The translations under genes were made by a program, and so were the position numbers. Below the pieces are notes generated by a model that saw nothing but the letters and a program-made list of their open reading frames with translations, searched no databases and was not told where the DNA came from. A stretch of 21,952 nucleotides of DNA from CAZVWQ01 sp964631275. GTDB taxonomy: Bacteria; Patescibacteriota; JACMRA01. This document shows positions 5,219 through 14,100 of this stretch, one piece after another. The DNA lies in NCBI GenBank assembly GCA_964631275.1, contig CAZVWQ010000023.1:1-21952 (forward strand). Direction: 5' to 3'. Each line of letters opens with the position of its first letter. Position 1 is the stretch's first letter.

Positions 5219-7342
5219 TTAAAAATTAACTTGGTCGTAAAAAATACCTGCCCTGTTAATACTTAAAATTTCAGAATTAGGATTTAAATCAAGACTATTA
5301 AAACTACAATCTGAAGTAGTATTTAACATAGTATTAGAATTATCTGCTTGATATTTAGAGATTAAAAAGTATGAGTTAGGGTTTAGACTCAAATTATCAC
5401 AATTTTGATTAGTTAAAACTAAGTTAGGGTTAGAATCATCACCTAAATTACTGATAGTAAAACCATCTAAATTAATTATTTGATTTGTAGTATTATAAAT
5501 TTCTATCCACTGATCAGTATCAGAAACAGAACTGCCTGCCCAGTTTATTTCAGTAAAAATAATATCGTTATTTGGTTCACTATTCATTGATTCTAAAGAT
5601 GTTAAAATACTTTCACTAAATTCAGAAGTATTTCCGTTGTTGTCTGTAGCTGTGGTAACAATAGATGTATTTTCAGAAATATCTTGATTCAGATTAATAG
5701 TTTGCAAAACTGCTTCTTTAGCTTGTTCTTGATTGTAAGTTGCTTTACCAATCCAGATTTTACCCTGTCTGTTATTATTATCTTCAATATATATATCCAC
5801 TGTGATTGGATAGGCTGAATTATTAATATCAGAATCAATGCTGTAAGCCAAATTTAATTGATTTGTAGTAGTTGGTCTAATTGAGGCAGCGAATAGTTCT
5901 GGATAATTTTGTAGATTATTAGCCCCAGTATCACCATCTCCTGGATCGTTTGGTAGTGGAGTTACTCCCAAACTTGGATTTAAAGAAATACCTTTTAAGT
6001 TATTACTAAAAATATTTTTAGAAATGTTAATAGCCTTATTACTAATAGTATTATTTAAGGTAATCCCTCTTTCATTGTTATTGGATATAGTATTTTCTTG
6101 ATTGTTAGTGTTACCCCCAATTGCAACATTGTTTGAACTATCAATTATGATACCGCTCCTTTCAAAACCAAAGTCTAAAGTTTCTTGTTGATTAGTTCCA
6201 ATTTTATTAGAATATATTTCAATATTACTTGATTCAATTAAAGAGATCCCATTGTAGCTCTCAAAATTATTTGAAGCCCCATTTTTATATCCAGCAATTA
6301 TATTATTTTGTATTAAAGCATCATCTATTTTATTAAATTCTATACTATCAGCTATATAATTTGATCTAGCTGGGTAACTAACAGTTTGATTAATGTTAGT
6401 TGATATGATATTATCTACTACTTCTACATTACTAGCAGAGCGAAGACCGATTCTATCAGATTCTCTAGAATGCACAAGGTTATTTTTAACAACCAAGTTA
6501 TTATGGAAAAATCCACTAATTCCAAAAGCTGTAGAATTATTATTTACTATATTGCTACCATCTTTATTAAAATTAACATAATTATTTTCAACAATGTTGT
6601 CTATCGATTGAATATATATACCATAATAGTTATTTGCTACGACATTTATATCTATCAAGTTAGGTCCACCAATCACAGAATTACTACTGTTTAAAGAAAT
6701 AATACCATTTCTATTACCTGTACCTGAAGTACCATTAACTCCTAATCCAACATAATTCCCAGCGACTACAGAGTTACTAGCGTTATTTAAATAAATTGAA
6801 ACAGCTTGACTATTGCTCATGTTTCTCAAATTATTTATCACAAAACTTCTAACTTCTGAATTGTTTGCTTGGATTGTAAGCCCTTTACCAGTAGAAATAT
6901 TACTACCATTAATTAAAATAACTGGCTCATCTACAAAGCCTGGTTGAGTGTTAGCTAATAACCTTAGACTTTCGGTAATAGTAGGTAAATCTGAAGCAGG
7001 TCTAATCTGCCAATGGATTCTAGGACTAGTGTTATAGCCACTACTAGTAGTAGGAATATTAAACTCCACTACATCCACGTCACCAGCATTCTCATTATTA
7101 TTAGCTTCTTCAATAGCTGCTCTTAGAGTACACTCGCCAGCAGTAGAAGTTTGGCAAATTCCATCGCCTGGATTGGCATCACTTAAATCTCTAGTAGAAT
7201 TAACTGTAAAGGTTTGACCTTGAGCAAATACACTCACATTAGTAGTATTTAAAAAAGCTATAGTAATAGTAGTAAGTGTAGAAAAACTTAAAATAGTTAT
7301 TAAAATTGAATTTAAATAAGTTTTTAGAATAAAATTATTCAT
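5219..7342 (-). CDS. Secreted CSLREA / beta-helix / lamin-tail surface protein
   Basis: A 707-residue exported protein. A hydrophobic stretch at about 10-32 and a likely signal peptidase site after VFA (about 40) give a signal peptide. Residues 43-84 match the CSLREA-type domain (TFTVNSTRDLSDANPGDGIC, then CTLRAAIEEANNN). Residues about 120-470 are an Asn-rich right-handed parallel beta-helix with many short NNI/NNYV turns and a C-terminal cap (DTGANNLQNYPELFAASI). A beta-sandwich linker follows, and residues about 595-707 match the lamin-tail domain (FTEINWAGS, DQWIEIYNTTNQIINLDGF). It ends at YDQVNF with no sorting signal or anchor. Such proteins are presumed surface adhesins or carbohydrate-binding factors; the exact role is unknown. 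It shares the helix-cap phrase with the 2818-aa protein. The beta-helix is Asn-heavy and low in Cys. Confidence 0.75.
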   Translation of the reverse strand: MNNFILKTYLNSILITILSFSTLTTITIAFLNTTNVSVFAQGQTFTVNSTRDLSDANPGDGICQTSTAGECTLRAAIEEANNNENAGDVDVVEFNIPTTSSGYNTSPRIHWQIRPASDLPTITESLRLLANTQPGFVDEPVILINGSNISTGKGLTIQANNSEVRSFVINNLRNMSNSQAVSIYLNNASNSVVAGNYVGLGVNGTSGTGNRNGIISLNSSNSVIGGPNLIDINVVANNYYGIYIQSIDNIVENNYVNFNKDGSNIVNNNSTAFGISGFFHNNLVVKNNLVHSRESDRIGLRSASNVEVVDNIISTNINQTVSYPARSNYIADSIEFNKIDDALIQNNIIAGYKNGASNNFESYNGISLIESSNIEIYSNKIGTNQQETLDFGFERSGIIIDSSNNVAIGGNTNNQENTISNNNERGITLNNTISNKAINISKNIFSNNLKGISLNPSLGVTPLPNDPGDGDTGANNLQNYPELFAASIRPTTTNQLNLAYSIDSDINNSAYPITVDIYIEDNNNRQGKIWIGKATYNQEQAKEAVLQTINLNQDISENTSIVTTATDNNGNTSEFSESILTSLESMNSEPNNDIIFTEINWAGSSVSDTDQWIEIYNTTNQIINLDGFTISNLGDDSNPNLVLTNQNCDNLSLNPNSYFLISKYQADNSNTMLNTTSDCSFNSLDLNPNSEILSINRAGIFYDQVNF

Positions 7343-7364
7343 ATAAATAAGTTAATTTGCAGTA

Positions 7365-7370
7365 ATTATA
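7365..7370 (-). promoter_or_regulatory. Candidate -10 box of the 707-aa gene
   Basis: TATAAT on the minus strand lies 22 nt upstream of the ATG at 7342, predicting a leader of about 15 nt. No good -35 box is found at 16-18 bp, so this rests on the perfect -10 hexamer and its position alone. The AT-rich background makes chance matches common. Confidence 0.3.
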
Positions 7371-7623
7371 GTGAAAAAATATAATGCTTTAGCTATAACA
7401 GGTTTTAATTAAAATGTCATAATCCTCATATTCCACTCCGAGGTGCAAGAGTAGTTCAAGATGAAGTTCAATATTTGAGATTTTAAGATAAGATAATCAT
7501 TGGTCTGTTTTCTAATCTATTTTTAATATTAACCCAAATCACGAAATTAAACTTTACTACTACAGAGACCCCTACAAAAATTGTGTCTGACATAAAAACT
7601 ATTTTTAATTTATTGTCTGATAC

Positions 7624-7761
7624 ATGTCTACTCAAAATAAAACAAAAGTTACTCAAAAGCAAACAAATGTTGAAAAACTACTTAGTTCAGGCATAAATAA
7701 TCTGCGTAAAAATCTAACAAGCTTATCTTTAGATGAATTTCAGAAAATCCTTAATAACTAA
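7624..7761 (+). CDS. Possible 45-aa protein, unknown
   Basis: An ATG-started 45-codon frame encodes a hydrophilic N-terminus (STQNKTKVTQKQ) followed by an amphipathic helix pattern (VEKLLSSGINNLRKNLTSLS then LDEFQKILNN). The composition is protein-like and could form a coiled coil, but no family is recognised and there is no ribosome binding site. TGTCTGA occurs twice in the 45 bases before the start. It may be a real small protein, a gene remnant or chance. Confidence 0.3.
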   Translation: MSTQNKTKVTQKQTNVEKLLSSGINNLRKNLTSLSLDEFQKILNN

Positions 7762-7825
7762 ATAAAATTAACTAAAAAGACCTAATCTGAGTCAACACAG
7801 CAAACACGAAAGATAATATAACCTA

Positions 7826-7847
7826 TTGATAACTTGTTGATAACTTG
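7826..7847. repeat. 11-bp tandem direct repeat
   Basis: TTGATAACTTG occurs twice in direct tandem with no spacer, followed by the related TTTATATTTG. It could be a two-site binding motif or simple slippage. Confidence 0.4.
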
Positions 7848-7970
7848 TTTATATTTGAACAGTACACATTTCTTTATTATCTTGCATAAATTTTTAGGTA
7901 AATTAGCTTCTAAATCTCAACAATCATATCTACAAAACCTATTCTCAAGTTATTAATATCTATTTTTCAT

Positions 7971-8015
7971 GAGATTAAAGTTTTATAAATCTGGGTTTGG
8001 GTTATGGGACAAGGC
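7971..8015 (-). repeat. Dispersed repeat CTTGTCCCATAACCC, copy 2 (inverted)
   Basis: Read on the minus strand this matches 1757-1788: CTTGTCCCATAACCC, then an extra AAACCC (a duplication of the neighbouring bases), then AGATTTATAAAACTTTAA. Only one substitution separates the two copies outside the insertion. It is in opposite orientation to copy 1. Confidence 0.55.
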
Positions 8016-8182
8016 TATTTTATGAAAAAAGTACTTGAATTTATATAAATTTGTTACTTTTGTTTTATACTCAAACTCGTTTATTTTATAAATAAAAACC
8101 TGGTTTAATTTTAATTTAAGGCCTTATTATTAATCTAAAAGTAAAAATTGATGTGATCTAAAATTTAGTTTTATAGTTAATC

Positions 8183-11100
8183 CTACAAACCAAATCTATC
8201 TCCTAACATACCACTAAGAATATTATTCTCAATAATTAAAACTCCAGGTGTCAAAATAGGTATTTGTCCTGATTCTTCTTCGGCAGCTATACCATAAGTA
8301 TTGCTAGTTAGGTTGTTGTTTCTGATAATCAAAGTTTTACCATTTAGATTAAGAGTGTAATGTAGATTAATTGCTCCTTCTTTTGGATCATTATCTAGGT
8401 TTACGTTATTTGTAGTGTTATTTTCGATTATAATATCTCCAGCCATTATTCCAGCTATTTGGATAGCTTTCTTTTGGATAGTTTCAAAAGTATTATTTTT
8501 GATTGAATTGGCTGTGCCAGAAACAGTATCTAATTCGATTCCTCTGTCAGTATTTTTGATATTATTATTTTCGATAATTACGTTATGGCTATAAAATCTT
8601 ATTTGCATAGCTTGCAAATCATATCTACCTGTTCGACCAAAATTACTAATGTTTTCAATATTGTTATTTTTAATAATAAAACTTGGCTCTGAATTATTTA
8701 CTGGATTGTTTAGTCCGTATATAAAGATAAATTTTCGAGAATTATTGATGTCTCCACTTGCTGCTCCATTATAATAGTTATTTTCTATGGTGATATTTTT
8801 TAGTGGAGTTGTCATATTAGGAATATCAGTAATCAAAACTTCTGGGCTATGATGCAAAGTCACTAATTCAAAGTTTTTGAGGCTAGAATTATCTGAACCA
8901 GGCGCGAAAGATAAAATATCTTCAGCTCCAAAATTTAAAATTGGTTTAGAATTTTCATCTCCTAAAATATTCAAAGTTTTATTTATCTCTAGTCTACCTG
9001 GGTTGTAACTACCACTTAACACATAAATATCTTCTCCAGAGTTTGTTTGACTTATAGCTGTTTGTAAATCATTATAACAAACATCATTAGAATCAATTGT
9101 CAAAATTTGAGAATTTATAAAGATAGTTTGGCCAAAAGCATTAGTACAGTCTCCAGAAGTAGTTAAAGTTGTTGTAGTTACAAAGTTATATTTTGGAGTT
9201 GTTGGGATGATATTTTCGAGAATGTTAATATCAATTATAAACTGACCACACAAACCTAGATCATCACAAATCTCAAATTCTACAATAGTGTTTCCAAAGT
9301 AATCTGCAGTTGGAGTAAAGATTAAATTGCCAGTTGCTGTGTCTACATTAGTAGTTCCATTTGGAGAGTTAATAACTGTGATTGCTCCAGCAAGACTTGG
9401 GTCAAAGTTTCCTTCATTATCTGTAATTTGTAGATCTAAAATATTGTCTGTAGAGTTTTCGTCTACGGTGAAAGTTGTTTGAGAAATGGTTGGAGGGGTG
9501 TTAGCATTGATATCTCTCAAACCTGCATCAATGTAGGTGATATTTTCATCTTGATTAATTGAAAAATTTGGAGTCAAACCAGTAGCTTGATCTACATCTG
9601 AGTTGTTATCGTCAGTTAAAATTGTAGAGGAAGCAAACTGAGTAGTAAATTCTAGATTTATTGTGTCTGGATTAATTACTTGAATTTGATAATTATCTCC
9701 TTTGGCTAAGGAATCAAAACTAAATTCTCCGTTTGTATCTGTAGTGGTGGAATTGATTTCTAAATTATTTTGTAGGAGCTTAACTTCTACACCTGCAACT
9801 CCTGGTTCACCTCCATAAAAACCATTACTATCTTCATCCTTGAATACTTTACCAGTGAGCGTAGAGTTGTTTAGAGGTAAAACAACCTCTACATTCTCAC
9901 TAAATTCTGAAGTTTTACCAATACCAAAACTAGACTGAGATTGATCAATAGTGGCTGTTGCTGTAATGTAATCACCGAGAGCTAAACTTGTAGCAGGAAT
10001 AACATGGTTGATCTCAGCTTCACTGGCATCAGCACAATTACCTGAAGTTTCCGTAGGCATAGTCACCTCATCTAGCATCTCTACAGCTCCTCCGTGAGTC
10101 AAACTAGAATTACCAACTTTGAATAATTCAACTACAGCCCCTGGTCTAGCACAAAGATTAACTTGCAAATCTATACCATTCTTTATAGCGGAGTTAATTA
10201 CCGGGAAGTTAACTAGATTATTAGGGCCTGTATCAATATCTCCAATGTCGTTAGGAGTAATACCGTCGTTACCAAGGTCGATGGCAGTAACATTAATTTC
10301 AAATATCAAATTATTCGAGATCTGAATATTTTTAGATTCTGGTTTATTAACAATGACTCCTTTATCATAATTAGCTAATTCGTTGTTTCTAAATAGTATA
10401 TTATTAGCTTCTTTTAGAGCAAATGAAAAACTAGTTACATACAATGCTGCGTTGTCTGTAGTAATGCCATATCCTGGTAAAGAGTTACCGTTTATATCAA
10501 CATTAAAACTATTATCGTAGATTTCTACAACATTAGACTCAGAAGTTTCTCCAACAATAGCTATGTTATATAGAGCATTATGTAAGTAATTATCTTTTAT
10601 AATAGCTCCTTCAATAATAGAATTTATAAAAAAGTAAATACTATATCTAGTAGCAGTTTCGGATTCTGGAAAAGCATAACTTAGGGGAGTTTGCCTATCT
10701 TTTCCTAAAGAAAAATTATTATTTTCAATAACTATGTCTCTAACCTTTCCATCAACCATTATATCCATCACAAAAGCATCATGCTGAGAGGCAATAGTGT
10801 TGTTTCTTATAATTACTCCTTCAGAAAAATTATCATTTGAAGAAGATAACTCAACACCTACTGCAGAAACATTTCCGGCGACATACAAACCTGTTTTGTC
10901 TGTTCCTATTAGATTATCTTCTACTATTAAGTCATTAAACTTACCTTCAATTTCTACATCGATAGAATTATTGCTTATCAGATTATTTCTGATTGTTAAA
11001 TTACTAGGATCTTGTGCTTCTATACCTCTAGGTCTTTTACCAGCAAAACTTTGATCACTAGTTAAACCATCGTTTTTCATACCTATATAGTTATCAGCAA

Positions 11101-14100
11101 CTAAAGTATTATTTGTCTCTTCTAAATAAATATTAACGTCTTCATTTCCACCTCCAGAGCCATACATGGCTAAACCTTTAATCTCGCTATTATCAGTACC
11201 TAATATATGGAAAATATATTCGGAAGCACCCTCAATCTGAGGTGTAGATCTAGTTATACCGATGACTGGCTCACCAGCATATCCGTCTTGGCTACCACCA
11301 TCAATAATTATACTATCCGTTATTGTTGGTAAGGCTACATCTTCTAGGTCAATAACAGCTGGAGAATCAGGAGTATAAGAACCAGGCAAATCAAAGGTAA
11401 TAGTATCTTGACCTGGGTTCTGGTTAGCACACTCTATTGCCCAGAATATAGTCCCTGTTTCAAATTTGCTACCTGCAAAATCCTCTGTTACTACAAAAGG
11501 GCTGTTGCCACAAGCAGTAATAGGGCCAGAGCCGCTAATTGAGATATTATCTACATACCAGCCTTTTTCATATACAATATCATCTGACTGAAACTCAAAG
11601 AAAATAATTACTTTGTCCCCAGCTACAAATTGATTTGGTAAGATGTATTCTTTTTTTTCCCAGATACCGTTCGAATCGCAAACTGAATTTCCTCCTATTT
11701 GAATTGTACAAAGATCTGTTTGAATTTCTATAGCTTCATCATCATCTTGACCAAATTCTTTGACTTTTACCTTGGCCAAATCCGAAAAATTCTCAATCCC
11801 TAACCAAGAATCAAAACTTAGCATGTTATCATCTGAAGTTAATTCGATAACTGGAGAGTATAGTTTGCCTTGAGAATTGTCAGAATAATCACCACAAGGA
11901 TTAGATCCAAAGTGCCAGTATTTAGGATCAGCGTTTGATCCAACAACACTGCTACAGTCATCAGCCAAGTACCACTCTCCTTTAGGTGTCCAATTTTCGT
12001 TACCTGAATCAAAGTTCCAAGTTTGAGGGGCGTTAACAAGTTCAATAAAACTAGCTTTTAGTTCAAACTTTTTGTAATACCCGCTATTATCTTCAATAAT
12101 CAAATTAATAGGTAATTCATAATTTAAGTTTACACTATCTAAAGTGAATTGCAGTGTGCCACTAGCAACCTGATTAGATAAATTTCCTAGACTAATGTTA
12201 TTAGTAACAAAAGTAACATTAGTATCAGAAGACTCTATTCTGGCTGTTACTCCTTCTAGACTACCTAAAGCCTCAATCTCAAAGTTCAAATCAATAGTTT
12301 CTCCAACTTGTAGATAGTTAGGGATGTTATTTGGTAAGGTGCTGTTAACGTCTGTGAATTCATGAGAATTTAAAAATACTTCAGCGTCTATAATTGAAAT
12401 ATTATCTACATACCAGCCTTTTTTATATACATTATTATCTGACTGAAACTCAAAGAAAATAATTACTTTGTCCCCAGCTACAAATTGATTTGGTAAGATG
12501 TATTCTTTTTTTTCCCAGATACCGTTCGAATCGCAAACTGAATTTCCTCCTATTTGAATTGTACAAAGATCTGTTTGAATTTCTATAGCTTCATCATCAT
12601 CTTGACCAAATTCTTTGACTTTTACCTTGGCCAAATCCGAAAAATTCTCAATCCCTAACCAAGAATCAAAACTTAGCATGTTATCATCTGAAGTTAATTC
12701 GATAACTGGAGAGTATAGTTTGCCTTGAGAATTGTCAGAATAATCACCACAAGGATTAGATCCAAAGTGCCAGTATTTAGGATCAGCGTTTGATCCAACA
12801 ACACTGCTACAGTCATCAGCCAAGTACCACTCTCCTTTAGGTGTCCAATTTTCGTTACCTGAATCAAAGTTCCAAGTTTGAGGGGTAGTTGCAACTGTAG
12901 TATCATTGATGTTCCTACTAAAGACAATCTGGATATTTTGAGTTTTCTCAAAGCCATCATTATCAGTTACTTTGAGTTCAAAGTTTACAGTTTTTTCTAA
13001 TCCAGAGAAATCAGCAAGATTAACCTGGAAGGTTTGAGTAGCTGAAGATGAGGTAAGAATATCACCAAAATCAAGTATAGAATTACTAACAAAAGTTATT
13101 TCAGGATCTGTAGTCGTTAGTTCACCTTGTACTCCATTAAAGTCAACATTTCCAATGTTTTCTAAAGTAACCTCAATATCTACAACTTCATTGCTTTCAA
13201 TAGTTCCGTTAGCTGTTGAACCAGCGTTAGTGTCAGTAATATTGTGAGAAATATTAATAATAACTACATCTAGCGCAGCCTTAGCATTCACTCTACCTGC
13301 ACCTAATTTACCAATGTAACTAGGATTGTCGGCATATACATCATCTGCAGTAGATTTTATAATGCCTTCAAATTGAGCAGGGGTTAGGTTAGGATTTTGT
13401 GAAAGAAGTAACCCAGCCACACCAGAAACAACTGGAGTTGCCATAGATGTACCAGAGCAATAGCCATATCCGTCATTATTAGCTCCATGTAGGGCATCAT
13501 TACAATCAGGAGTAGCATATTGGCCAAAAGGTAAAGTAGCTAAAATATCTGTCCCTGGAGCTGAAATATCTACTTTTTCATTGTAAGTTGAAGAAGCACT
13601 TTTTTTATTCATGTTATTAATATTAGCTACAGAAATTACATTATCGTAACTAGCAGGGTACCTTAAGCCATCTGTATAAGTGTTGCCAGCAGCAGCAATT
13701 ACAATAATACCTTGATTGTGAGCATTGGTTACAGCATCTTGTGCAATCTGAGAATAAGGACCGCCCCCTAAGCTCATATTAATAATGTCTACTTCTGGTA
13801 AGTTAGTAGCGTAATTAATCGCTTCGATGATAATAGCATTAGAAGCACCACTATTGTGGAACACCTTTACTCCAACCATCTGACAATCATGACATACACC
13901 TGCTCCTAGTTGGTTGTTGTTTCCTTTCCCAGCGATAGTTCCAGCTACATGGGTTCCGTGACCCCATTTAAGTGGTGGATTCTGCCAGTCTACATCATTA
14001 TCTGGACCTCCATAAGAAACATCATACCCCTCAACATCATCAACATAGCCATTATTATCGTCATCAATTCCATTATTAGGAATTTCGTTAGGATTAGTCC

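Larger units (their letters stand above)
7343..8182. other. Intergenic region between the two surface genes
   Basis: It holds a small possible gene (7624-7761), an 11-bp tandem repeat (7826-7847) and an inverted dispersed repeat (7971-8015). A short plus-strand frame without start (7406-7486) reads NPHIPLRGARVVQDEVQYLRF before TAA and may be the tail of a lost gene. AAGGCCTT (8118-8125) is a short palindrome. The rest is AT-rich and featureless. No clear terminator for the giant gene is seen next to its stop; CTAAAATTTAG (8158-8168) is a weak candidate. Confidence 0.4.

Noticed and set aside
7406..7486. Start-less fragment ending GARVVQDEVQYLRF
   Set aside because: Only about 26 codons between stops. 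It could be the tail of a lost gene but cannot be assigned, so it is mentioned only in the intergenic note.
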